Below are positions 16,636-24,446 of a DNA stretch of 64,000 bases, in pieces; position 1 is the first letter of the stretch, and each line of letters begins with the position of its first letter. A program made the translations under genes and the position numbers. Origin of the DNA: Clostridium transplantifaecale (GTDB lineage: Bacteria > Bacillota > Clostridia > Lachnospirales > Lachnospiraceae); contig NZ_UYZY01000001.1 of the NCBI RefSeq assembly GCF_900626075.1, positions 1,240,001-1,304,000 on the forward strand, written 5' to 3'. The notes under the pieces were generated by a model. The model was not told the origin of the DNA and did no database searches. It saw only the letters and a list, made by a program, of their open reading frames with translations.

Positions 16636-17412
16636 TTAATACCCCTCCCTGATTTTCTCTTTCTTATCCATCATCTCTTGAAAAATTTGACGGATTTTCG
16701 TATTGGTCTTCTCTTCGCAGGCGAACTTTCCTCCCCACTCCGGATGCCATTGTATACCTAAAAACGGATATTCACGATGTACCACTGCCTCAATAATACA
16801 GTCATGACTCCCCTCCTGCAAGGTATAATTCTCTGCCATCTTTATGTACTTCTGTGCATCTTCCTCCTTTCTGCACCATAGTTGAACTGCCTGCAAGCAC
16901 TTGGGAAGAAACCGGATTGCCTGATGATGGACGCTGTTGCACCGCACCACAGGCCCGTATGCTTCATACAGTATGGTTCCTGGAATGTTGTACATATCAT
17001 GGAACCTGGGATTAACCGGATCGTAGGCGTGAGCTTTTTCACAGGATATATGCTGGATCAAGGAGGCGCCAAAATACACGCTGACAATCTGATGACCGCG
17101 GCAAATACCCAGCAGCGGTTTATTCAATTCCACCGCCCTTGCAACCATAGCCAGCTGTAGTCTGTCCAAATCCTCGTCTATCACCTTACATCCCGTATTT
17201 TTTTCACCCCAATAATCGGGGTTTACATCCGGTAAGCCTCCCGGAATCACAACTCCGTCAGCCTCCTCCACCTCTCCTGGATTCAGACTGTACCAGACCT
17301 TTTCCCCACCCTGTGAAAAAAAGCTGCAGGTGTCCAATGTGGGGGTAAAGTCTGCCCCCTGTTCCTGATCTCCCGGACCGGCAATCAGGATCTTCCTTTT
17401 TTTCGCTTGCAT
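16636..17412 (-). CDS. Gamma-glutamyl hydrolase / class I glutamine amidotransferase-like (peptidase C26, PuuD-like)
   Basis: A 258-residue single-domain protein. Catalytic triad of the family: Cys104 in LLGICRGHQ, His223 and Glu225 in GIQWHPEW. PGGLPDVNPDYW is typical of the PuuD/peptidase C26 group that hydrolyses gamma-glutamyl amides such as gamma-glutamyl-GABA. ATG at 17412 is chosen because AAAGGAGCAAGGAA sits in front of it; the ATG at 17445 has no such site. First gene of the sigma54-dependent operon (C26 hydrolase, symporter, SDR). Inferred role: release of glutamate from an imported gamma-glutamyl compound. The substrate is unknown. Confidence 0.86.
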   Translation of the reverse strand: MQAKKRKILIAGPGDQEQGADFTPTLDTCSFFSQGGEKVWYSLNPGEVEEADGVVIPGGLPDVNPDYWGEKNTGCKVIDEDLDRLQLAMVARAVELNKPLLGICRGHQIVSVYFGASLIQHISCEKAHAYDPVNPRFHDMYNIPGTILYEAYGPVVRCNSVHHQAIRFLPKCLQAVQLWCRKEEDAQKYIKMAENYTLQEGSHDCIIEAVVHREYPFLGIQWHPEWGGKFACEEKTNTKIRQIFQEMMDKKEKIREGY

Positions 17413-17490
17413 TTCCTTGCTCCTTTCTTTTTCAGTCAAACTCACACCAAAATTTGGTATATCCTTTTTGCTGGGCTTAATTAATATAAA

Positions 17491-17507
17491 AGCAAGATCC
17501 GTGCCAA
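17491..17507 (-). promoter_or_regulatory. Sigma54 (-24/-12) promoter
   Basis: On the minus strand TTGGCACGGATCTTGCT, matching the consensus TGGCACG-N4-TTGC exactly, about 80 bp upstream of the C26 hydrolase start. It faces that operon and lies in the divergent gap shared with a sigma54 activator gene. RpoN itself is encoded at 58.5 kb. Confidence 0.93.
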
Positions 17508-17569
17508 ATAAAAAACAGCTTAAAATGCTCTAGAATATAGCGTAAACCTTATTTATTTTCTTAAAGTAC

Positions 17570-17598
17570 GTGACATTAATAGGATAAAATAGTATTAT
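17570..17598 (+). promoter_or_regulatory. Sigma-A promoter of the activator gene
   Basis: GTGACA at 17570-17575, a 17-bp spacer, TATTAT at 17593-17598, ending 31 bp before the activator start codon. Confidence 0.65.
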
Positions 17599-17629
17599 AT
17601 CCATATAATGAGTCAAAGGAGTGTCGCAA

Positions 17630-19615
17630 ATGCTGCCCAAAAAAATAATAATCTATTTTCCTCATGAAAAAATGCCCGCCGTAAAAAACACCCTGTTTCA
17701 AAATCTGGAGACCGTCTTTAGTTCAAGTATTCAACTTCAATCTGTTTACTCCGGCGATTTGGCCCCTGACGAACTTCTGCGTGCAGATTTATTTTTAGTT
17801 CTTATCATGGATGGAGTCAATGATCTAAAAGGCCATGTATCCAATCTAAATGATGCTGTGGCTATTACCCGTTCTCTGCGTAAATCGGTGCTCCCTCAAA
17901 TTATCAGTATTCCTGAAGGCTCCGACGTGCTGGTAGTCAACCGGAATTACTCGCTTGTTATGGAATTTGCCAACGATCTTCTGGAATTGGGCCTGACAAA
18001 TATCAACTGGATTCCATATAAGAAAGAAGAGGAGGAAGCAGGGCTTTACCACTCCGTTTCCTGGGCCATCTGTCCGAATGAACGCGGCTATGTCCCTTCC
18101 TATATTCCTCATGTCATTGATATTGGAGAACGCTGCATCGATACCTACACCATGATCCGCATTGCTTCCAAGCTTCATCTCCACAGCGAGGAAATTGAAA
18201 GCCGGTTAATTCAGTACGCGCAGTCCCTGGCGGAACCGGAAAGCAGCATTGCCAACCAATATTTTGATAATTATTTGAAAACAGCACTGCTGCAAAATTA
18301 CGTTCATTACAATTCCGAAGGTCTTTTACTTTGTGACCCCACATATCGCTGCCTCTATCTCAATGAGTATGTAAAGTCTCTGCTTCCCTGCGGTTCCTAT
18401 CAGGACAGGGAGTTACTGCAGCAGATGATACCGCAGATTTGTCAGGAAGATTTTTATAGCGGGATGGCGGACATTGCCGATGAACATTTTCTTATCATTA
18501 AAAAACCGGTATGGATTGATCAGGTATTGGCCGGTTATTGCATTACCTTTCAAACAGAAAAATGTATTCATGATTTAAACGCTGATGTAAATGCTGAATT
18601 ATCCAACAATAATTTAACTGCCAGACACCGTTTTGAGGATATCTGCCACCATTCCTTTCAAATGTCCTCTGTTATTCAACGGGCGCGGCAAGCCGCTTCT
18701 ACCGATTACCCGGTTCTTATTCAGGGGGAAAGCGGCACCGGAAAAGAGCTTTTTGCACAGTCCATTCATAATGAGAGTCCAAGACGCAGCAATCCATTTA
18801 TTGCCATCAACTGTGCCGCTATTCCCCAGAGTCTTCTGGAAAGTGAACTGTTTGGTTATGAAGGCGGCGCTTTTACCGGCGCAAGGCGGCAGGGAAAGGC
18901 CGGTCTTTTTGAACGGGCCGGCGGCGGTACTCTTTTTCTGGATGAAATTGGAGATATGCCGGCTGCTTTACAGGCATCTCTGCTGCGGGCCATCCAGGAA
19001 AAGCAAATCATGAGGGTAGGCGGGGAAAAACTGATCTCCGTGGATGTGCGCCTTATTGGCGCCACAAATAAAGATTTGTTTGAAGAAGTAGAAAAAAAAC
19101 ATTTTCGAGCAGATCTCTACTATCGTCTGAATACAATACCTCTGACGATACCTCCCCTGCGTCAGAGAGCCGGCGATATTCCCCTGCTCCTGCGGAAATT
19201 TTTAGGTCAAAGCTGGACCTTTTTATCTTCTTCTCAGATTGAATATCTCTCCCGGCAGCCATGGCCGGGAAATGTACGTCAATTAGAAAATTTCACACAT
19301 TACTACCAAACGACCCACTCTTTGGACGGTTTTTTTCATCCCGGTGAGGTGTTGACACCGAAAAAAATGCCGGCTAATGCCGATGGCTCTCATCATTATA
19401 TACGGCAAAGAATTCTTTTCCACATAGCGCAGGCAACCGCCCCAGGTCATGGGATAGGACGCGCTGCCATCCTAGAACGCCTTCATGGCGAGAATATCAA
19501 CTGCAGTGATGCTTCTCTGCGGCAGTTCCTGATGGAATTACAGGATAAAGGACTAATCACCATTGCCCGTGGCAGGACGGGCTGCCGCGTGACAGAAGCC
19601 GGACGCAGTGAATAA
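17630..19615 (+). CDS. Sigma54-dependent transcriptional activator (AAA+ enhancer-binding protein)
   Basis: A 661-residue regulator. The N-terminal part (1-165) resembles a PrpR-type sensor fold, followed by a PAS-like region (about 225-315). The AAA+ domain (about 335-560) has Walker A GESGTGKE (366-373), the sigma54-contacting GAFTGA loop (413-418), Walker B TLFLDEIGDMP and the arginine-finger region FRADLYYRL. The C-terminus is a winged helix (LRQFLMELQDKGLITIARGRTG) instead of the common Fis helix. ATG at 17630 lies 8 bp after AAAGGAG; a GTG at 17621 overlaps that site. It drives the divergent -24/-12 promoter at 17491-17507. The signal is probably the substrate of the operon. Confidence 0.93.
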   Translation: MLPKKIIIYFPHEKMPAVKNTLFQNLETVFSSSIQLQSVYSGDLAPDELLRADLFLVLIMDGVNDLKGHVSNLNDAVAITRSLRKSVLPQIISIPEGSDVLVVNRNYSLVMEFANDLLELGLTNINWIPYKKEEEEAGLYHSVSWAICPNERGYVPSYIPHVIDIGERCIDTYTMIRIASKLHLHSEEIESRLIQYAQSLAEPESSIANQYFDNYLKTALLQNYVHYNSEGLLLCDPTYRCLYLNEYVKSLLPCGSYQDRELLQQMIPQICQEDFYSGMADIADEHFLIIKKPVWIDQVLAGYCITFQTEKCIHDLNADVNAELSNNNLTARHRFEDICHHSFQMSSVIQRARQAASTDYPVLIQGESGTGKELFAQSIHNESPRRSNPFIAINCAAIPQSLLESELFGYEGGAFTGARRQGKAGLFERAGGGTLFLDEIGDMPAALQASLLRAIQEKQIMRVGGEKLISVDVRLIGATNKDLFEEVEKKHFRADLYYRLNTIPLTIPPLRQRAGDIPLLLRKFLGQSWTFLSSSQIEYLSRQPWPGNVRQLENFTHYYQTTHSLDGFFHPGEVLTPKKMPANADGSHHYIRQRILFHIAQATAPGHGIGRAAILERLHGENINCSDASLRQFLMELQDKGLITIARGRTGCRVTEAGRSE

Positions 19616-19694
19616 CCAACATATAAAATGGGAGTCAGGACAGATGAATCTGGTTGAATACAGGCTCAGGCTCTCAGCAGCATAAACGAAAAAT

Positions 19695-19730
19695 GGGGCT
19701 ATCGCTGAATTACGTTTTCAGGACAGCCTC
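19695..19730 (+). terminator. 36-bp hairpin, right copy (terminator or MITE-like)
   Basis: Reverse complement of 14431-14466 with one mismatch. It sits 80 bp after the activator stop codon. Relative to transcription it has the same orientation as the left copy behind the SDR gene, so both can terminate outward-reading transcription of module B; equally, they are an inverted pair enclosing 5.3 kb. Confidence 0.75.
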
Positions 19731-19746
19731 ATTGCCTCATATAGCA

Positions 19747-20346
19747 CTACTCCTTCTTTTCTTTTGACTTTTTCTTTGCTTTCTTTTCGAGTGCTTTTAT
19801 TGTATCTAAGTATGCTTCCTCGACCGGCGAAACTGCAAAAACCTGATCTTTCCGGTACTCCTCAGTTTTTTTTATTACTTGTGCATGGCTGATTGAACCG
19901 GAGCCCATTAATAATTTTTCTCCGGCAGATGCAAGAATGGAATCCAGATGCTTAACATAGTCTCCATAGTAAATCCTTTGATCAGGTATTCTTTCAGACG
20001 CTCAGAAGCCCATTTACGGAAATTCGTTGCAACAGCTGATTTTACACGATATCCAAGTGATATTATCATATCCAAATTATAAAACGGAAGGTTTACGGCC
20101 AACTTCTCCATTACCTTCCATTCGAACCTGTCGGAAATTCCGACAAGTTGAATTCTCATCTAATTCCCCTTCATCATAGATATTCCTTATATGCTCAACA
20201 ACATTCGAACGGGATGTGTGAAATAATTCGGCCATTTGCTGCTGTGTAAGCCATACTGTTTCATCCTCCATTCTTAAATCCCAAACGAGGACTTTCCTAT
20301 AAAGTAAAAAACTGGGTTCCAGGTCCTCCCCAGTTACCAGTTGCAA
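19747..20346 (-). pseudogene. RhuM family protein, degraded
   Basis: Three pieces of a RhuM-type protein on the minus strand. The N-terminal piece (20290-20100) reads RMEDETVWLTQQQMAELFHT and NVVEHIRNIYDEGEL. After a frameshift near 20110 comes LPFYNLDMIISLGYRVKSAV and RKWASERLKEYLIKGFTM. After a large internal deletion the C-terminus appears in another frame (YYGDYVKHLDSILASAGEKL then SPVEEAYLDTIKALEKK, stop at 19747). The leading residues before RMEDET are also out of frame. RhuM genes are common in genomic islands and near phage-like or restriction loci. It cannot make a functional protein. Confidence 0.82.
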
Positions 20347-20370
20347 TCCTAATCTATGTCGACGCTATAC

Positions 20371-20389
20371 ACATTTTACCTTTCTATCT
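20371..20389 (-). repeat. Imperfect inverted repeat at the right edge of the accessory region
   Basis: Minus strand AGATAGAAAGGTAAAATGT, 17 of 19 identical to 6979-6997 on the plus strand. About 58 bp from the right flavodoxin breakpoint. Confidence 0.4.
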
Positions 20390-20425
20390 GTGTATGCAGT
20401 TCCTATTTCCCTCACTTTTCAAACG

Positions 20426-20623
20426 CTATGCACATAATACACATAAAAAACCATACTCCAGTTTAGAACCGCCTATGACAATCCAGTCATACTTCCGTAA
20501 ATCTGCCTCTCCCATGTTTTTTAAATCCATCATATCCGTGCCCGGGCCGAGCCTGACCTTCAGATAATCTGCACAGTCCCGTGTACAGCCATATTTACCC
20601 GCAAATAATATCAGTGTTTTCAT
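20426..20623 (-). pseudogene. Flavodoxin-domain protein, N-terminal fragment
   Basis: A frame of 65 codons starts at ATG 20623 after AAGGGAGGCATT. It reads MKTLILFAGKYGCTRDCADY, then DLKNMGEADLRKYDWIVIGGS: the FMN-phosphate loop and second strand of a Flavodoxin_5-type protein. After SKLEYG the sequence diverges into a short non-homologous tail and stops. The missing second half is at 6661-6927. It lies 42 bp downstream of a TetR gene on the same strand, a common tetR-flavodoxin pairing. I read it as the 5' part of a gene interrupted by the 13.5-kb accessory region. Confidence 0.78.
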
Positions 20624-20665
20624 AATGCCTCCCTTACCTTATGCGGCCGAATAACACCGCTATCG

Positions 20666-21274
20666 TCAGCGGCTGATTCCTTCTGTCAAAAGTTCCACAA
20701 AATCTTCTGCAAACTGGCTAAAATCTTCGAGCAGATAAAGCCGGTTTTCAACGGCGCTTATGACAAACCCCAGAAGCGCGCTAACAATCATCCATCCCAT
20801 ACCGCGGATACCGGGCCTGAATACTTCTTCTTCAATTCCTTTTAAAAGGAGCCGGTCCAGCATATTGATTCCCCCGTTGGCCGGAGTTGAGCCTTTATTA
20901 TCGTTTGCGAAAATTACGTTCATTCCGCTGTAGATAATCGCTTTGGCTACCTCCGGTTTACTGGTGAGACATCTTATAAAATCAGCCAGAATCATCCGGA
21001 GCTGCTGCGTCACAGGAGCGCTTTTGTCCGCCTCCAGACAGGCGGCCGCGCTGCTCTCTGCTTCACGGCAGAAGCCGTCAGCCATATCGGTAATAATCTG
21101 TGCTTTATCCTTGTAATAGAGATAAATTGCCGTCGGGGAATATTCGATTTTTGCCGCTATTTTTCTGATTGATAAATTCTCGTAACCCTCCTGGTTAATG
21201 ATTTCAACGGCGGCGTCCATGATCTTCTTCCTCATCTCCGCCTTCTCACCGTCACGCCGTTCCCTGATTCCCAT
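20666..21274 (-). CDS. TetR/AcrR family transcriptional regulator
   Basis: A 202-residue regulator with an N-terminal TetR helix-turn-helix (IMDAAVEIINQEGYENLSIR, KIAAKIEYSPTAIYLYYKDK, residues 18-57) and a helical ligand-binding C-terminus. ATG follows ACGAGGCGGATT. The promoter and two palindromes in front suggest autorepression. Its natural downstream partner was the now broken flavodoxin gene. Effector unknown. Confidence 0.9.
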   Translation of the reverse strand: MGIRERRDGEKAEMRKKIMDAAVEIINQEGYENLSIRKIAAKIEYSPTAIYLYYKDKAQIITDMADGFCREAESSAAACLEADKSAPVTQQLRMILADFIRCLTSKPEVAKAIIYSGMNVIFANDNKGSTPANGGINMLDRLLLKGIEEEVFRPGIRGMGWMIVSALLGFVISAVENRLYLLEDFSQFAEDFVELLTEGISR

Positions 21275-21286
21275 AATCCGCCTCGT

Positions 21287-21344
21287 TTAACAGTGTTAAT
21301 TTAATTTACAATGTAATCATAACCAGTTATTATGAATTTGTCAA
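21287..21344 (-). promoter_or_regulatory. tetR promoter with two palindromic operators
   Basis: On the minus strand TTGACA (21344-21339), a 17-bp spacer and TATGAT (21321-21316). Just downstream are two perfect odd palindromes, TTACAATGTAA (21306-21316) and TTAACAGTGTTAA (21287-21299), well placed for TetR binding and autoregulation. Confidence 0.75.
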
Positions 21345-21421
21345 TCACGATATCATTTATCTTATCTCCCCTCTTCTTTAAATAATGGAAACTAAAGTGC
21401 TTATAATCTAGTAACGGGCAA

Positions 21422-21464
21422 AAATTTAAGAGAGGAAAAGGGTTGTGGCCTTTTCCTCTCTTTT
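21422..21464 (-). terminator. Terminator after the divergent sirtuin gene
   Basis: A 14-bp stem (AAGAGAGGAAAAGG and complement) with a 7-base loop, followed on the minus strand by AAATTTTT. Confidence 0.85.
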
Positions 21465-21526
21465 ACCGTACGTGTATTTTATAGTGTGTTCCTAATTTTC
21501 TGTATGGATAAATACAGGGGTTTCCA

Positions 21527-22258
21527 TCAATATCCAAGCTGGCAAAGGACATTGCCAGGCTCATCAATAATTATCAAATCCGCCTTACTATCCATATAAT
21601 GTTCCGCCTTATGGATCATAATAAGATGCTTCCCGCTAAAATACCGGATATAATGGGAAAATACATCTGAATTCAATGTTGTTCCCAAAAGAAGCAGTAC
21701 CTCCGCCTTGCCGATCTCCTCCGTCGTTCTCGTCATGATGCGGCTGTCCACCATCTCGCCGAACAGTGAGACAAGGGGACGAATCACGGAGTTGCATATC
21801 CTGCAGTGAGGCACGCCCTTCTCACCCATAATGTCCTCTACCGAGTAATATTCCCCGCAATGAGGACAGCGGTTCATATAAATCGTGCCGTGCAGGTCGA
21901 TGACGTTCTCACAGCCGCCTCTCTTCTCCTGCTCAAAGATATTGGACGTGATGATGCACTGCAGGTGTCCCGCTCTCTCCATGGCAGCCATAATATGACT
22001 GGACGGACTTGGCTCCGGTATTTTCTCCAGAATTTCTTTTTTATAGAACTCGAAAAACTTAGCCGGACGTGTGTTGTAATAAGCGCTTGTAAAAATCTCC
22101 TCCGGTGAGGCTCCGTAAACACACTCAATCTCATAAGCCCGCTCCGGTTTCTTGATACCGATAAATCCGCTCTCCTCCATCATGCCGGAACCGCAAAGCG
22201 CCACCGTATAATTGCTTCTCCCCAAAATCTCCCGTAAATACACGATTTTACTGTCCAT
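21527..22258 (-). CDS. Divergent Sir2 family protein
   Basis: A 243-residue Sir2-fold protein. Recognisable elements: NAD loop CGSGMMEESGF (in place of GAGISxxSGIP), DLHGTI with the catalytic-His position, four zinc cysteines in CPHC and CRIC, RPLVSLFGE (canonical RPxVVxFGE), and GTTLNSDVFS. The QNxD motif is altered to TSNIFEQ, with the Asp lost, so nicotinamide handling may be impaired or different. It is distinct from the SirTM homologue at 11.6-12.5 kb. ATG follows GGGAGGGAGTAT. Monocistronic: terminator downstream, palindromic repeat upstream. It may be a protein deacylase or a degenerate NAD-binding protein. Confidence 0.8.
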   Translation of the reverse strand: MDSKIVYLREILGRSNYTVALCGSGMMEESGFIGIKKPERAYEIECVYGASPEEIFTSAYYNTRPAKFFEFYKKEILEKIPEPSPSSHIMAAMERAGHLQCIITSNIFEQEKRGGCENVIDLHGTIYMNRCPHCGEYYSVEDIMGEKGVPHCRICNSVIRPLVSLFGEMVDSRIMTRTTEEIGKAEVLLLLGTTLNSDVFSHYIRYFSGKHLIMIHKAEHYMDSKADLIIIDEPGNVLCQLGY

Positions 22259-22390
22259 ATACTCCCTCCCTGTTTCATTACCCCCGTAATATAATTCTAT
22301 TATAACTATTCAGAATCTTTATAAAAATCACCATCCGATTCAGTTATTTATATTATACTAAAAACAGAAAAAGGTTACAAGCAAAAGTGC

Positions 22391-22720
22391 GGGGAATTGA
22401 GAAATGAGAACGCCGCCGGAACGGCCGGGGGCGGAATGGTGAGAGGAGGTTGTGAGTCTTCAGTCCCGCCAACATTCTGCCTGGGGAAGGAAGGAGAAAA
22501 CTTTCCGAAGGGGACCTTGGAATCCGCCGGTGCTTAGCGAGGTTCTTTCGAGCTTAGCATCCGCTGCGCATTCCACAAGCGGGAGCGAGTCCCCGTAGGA
22601 ATTTTTTCTCCTGGATTCCCCCTCACGACTACTTACCAACCGGGACTGAAGACTCATATACTCTCTTCCACTCCCCGACCGCCATCTTACAGGGGCGTCC
22701 TCACATCTCAACTAATCCCC
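22391..22720. repeat. Long palindromic repeat, copy R3 (best preserved)
   Basis: 330 bp with both termini intact: left GGGGAATTGAGAAATGAGAA then CGCC, right GGGGCGTCCTCACATCTCAA then CTAATCCCC. Nested arms pair all the way in: ACGGCCGGGGGCGG, GAGTCTTCAGTCCCG/CGGGACTGAAGACTC, GGAGAAAACTTTCC/GGAATTTTTTCTCC, and a central GGAATCCGC..GCATTCC hairpin. The right terminus forms the TAG stop of the peptide-transporter ATPase gene. Confidence 0.85.
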
Positions 22721-24436
22721 CTGCAGTTGGAAACATCTAGCCGTATGTGTTTCCCCTATTTTAGTATCCCCCGGCTTTTCCGTCCGGCAGCGTTCACAGC
22801 GTTTTGGACATCTGGGATAGAAGGAACAGCCTGTAAATCCCGCGGGAACGCCTTCCCCGATATCGGCTACGGCCTTTTCCTGTGTTTCCGGGTCACCGTC
22901 CACTATGGAGGCCAGGAGCAGTTCTGTGTACGGGTGGGCCGGAGTGCGGTAAACCTCACCGGCCAGGCCGGATTCGACTATCTCTCCTCTGTATAATACC
23001 ACCACACGGCGGCAGATCCTGCGTACAATATTGAGGTCGTGGGTGATAAACAGAATCGTCATCTTTTTTTCTTCATGGAGCCTTAAAATCAGCTTCAGAA
23101 TCTGGGACTGGACCGTCACGTCCAGGGCCGATACCGGTTCGTCCGCAATGATCAGTCTGGAATCCATCATAAGCGCCGTTCCGATGCTGATTCTCTGTCT
23201 CTGGCCTCCCGACAGCTCTCTGGGTCTCCTGTCGGCAAAAGAAGGATCAAGACCCACGTCTACCAGCATGTCGGCCACCATCTGCCTGCGTTTATTCCGG
23301 TCCGTAATTCCGCGCAGCTTCAGCGGTTCCTCCAGGATCCAGCCGATTTTCCTCGCAGGGTTCAGGGAACTGAAGGGATCCTGGAATACCATCTGCGGCC
23401 TTAAATTATCTTTCATCTGAACGGTTCCCGTATAATTATCATGGAGGCCGAGTATTGTCTTGCACAGTGTGGACTTACCGCAGCCGCTCTCCCCCACGAT
23501 GCCGAGTATCTCGCCGTCGTACGCCGTCATGTTCACGTCGTGGATCACATGTTTCTTTCCCTTTTTCCGTAAAAATCCTTCTCCCCTTGTGTCGTAATAT
23601 ACATTCAGGTTCTCAAGGCGGAGAATTTCTCTTTCGTCTTCCTCCCATGAATGTCCTTCCGGTATCGATGATACCAGACGCTTTGTATACTCATGTTTCG
23701 GATTTTTCAGAACTTCTTTCGTTATCCCTTCCTCCACAACCTTTCCCTGATAGACGACTACCACGCGGTCGCAGATTTCTTTTACCACATTTAAGTCGTG
23801 TGAGATAAAGAGAATGGAGGTATGGTTCTCATTGTGTATCTTCTTTAGCAGCCTGAGAATCTGGGCCTGGACAATGACATCCAGGGCGGTCGTCGGCTCG
23901 TCGGCGATAATGAGATCCGGGGAACAGACCGTAGCCTGTGCCAGCATGACCCTCTGACGCATTCCGCCCGAGAGTTCGTGAGGATATCTGCCGCAGAGAT
24001 TTTCGGCGTCGGTGAGTCCCACCTCGACAAGCGCTTCCACCACCTTCCTGTGTATCTCTTTGTCCGAAAGTGAGGTGTGCAGACGCAGGCTCTCTCCCAC
24101 CTGCTTTTCTATCTTCATAACAGGGTTTAAGGAGGTCATTGGTTCCTGAAACACCATAGCCATCCTGCTGCCCTGAAGTTTTCTCTTTTCTTCGTCTTTC
24201 ATGGTAAGCAGATCCGTGCCTTTAAAAAGGATCTGCCCTCCCGTCACTACTGCGTCTTTAGGGAGAAGTCCCATCAGAGCCAGGGCGCTCATGGATTTGC
24301 CGGAACCCGACTCTCCCACGACACCCAGGATTTCCCCTTCCCGGATTTCAAAGCTGATGCTCTTTACCGCCGGTGAGGTGATTCCTCCCTCCGGAAAGCC
24401 GATGGCCAGATCTTTTATTTCCACGATTGGTTTCAT
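22712..24436 (-). CDS. Dipeptide/oligopeptide ABC transporter, fused double ATP-binding protein (DppD-DppF type)
   Basis: A 574-residue protein with two complete ABC ATPase units. First: Walker A GESGSGKS (about 38-45), signature LSGGMRQR, LIIADEPTTALD. Second: GESGCGKS (about 315-322), signature LSGGQRQR, LIIADEPVSALD. The C-terminal oligopeptide-transporter domain (GCSFYPRCPKRCERC) carries the Cys cluster typical of Opp/Dpp ATPases. Family members are usually two separate proteins; the fused form (GsiA-like) is known. ATG follows AGGAGGACAGCC. Last gene of dppA-B-C-DF; 10 bp after the permease. Its TAG stop is supplied by the terminus of palindromic repeat R3. Confidence 0.92.
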   Translation of the reverse strand: MKPIVEIKDLAIGFPEGGITSPAVKSISFEIREGEILGVVGESGSGKSMSALALMGLLPKDAVVTGGQILFKGTDLLTMKDEEKRKLQGSRMAMVFQEPMTSLNPVMKIEKQVGESLRLHTSLSDKEIHRKVVEALVEVGLTDAENLCGRYPHELSGGMRQRVMLAQATVCSPDLIIADEPTTALDVIVQAQILRLLKKIHNENHTSILFISHDLNVVKEICDRVVVVYQGKVVEEGITKEVLKNPKHEYTKRLVSSIPEGHSWEEDEREILRLENLNVYYDTRGEGFLRKKGKKHVIHDVNMTAYDGEILGIVGESGCGKSTLCKTILGLHDNYTGTVQMKDNLRPQMVFQDPFSSLNPARKIGWILEEPLKLRGITDRNKRRQMVADMLVDVGLDPSFADRRPRELSGGQRQRISIGTALMMDSRLIIADEPVSALDVTVQSQILKLILRLHEEKKMTILFITHDLNIVRRICRRVVVLYRGEIVESGLAGEVYRTPAHPYTELLLASIVDGDPETQEKAVADIGEGVPAGFTGCSFYPRCPKRCERCRTEKPGDTKIGETHTARCFQLQGD

Positions 24437-24446
24437 GGCTGTCCTC

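Noticed and set aside
14431..19730. Calling the hairpin-bounded module a complete transposon
   Set aside because: No transposase, no target-site duplication seen, and the hairpins also make sense as ordinary terminators; kept as a finding only.
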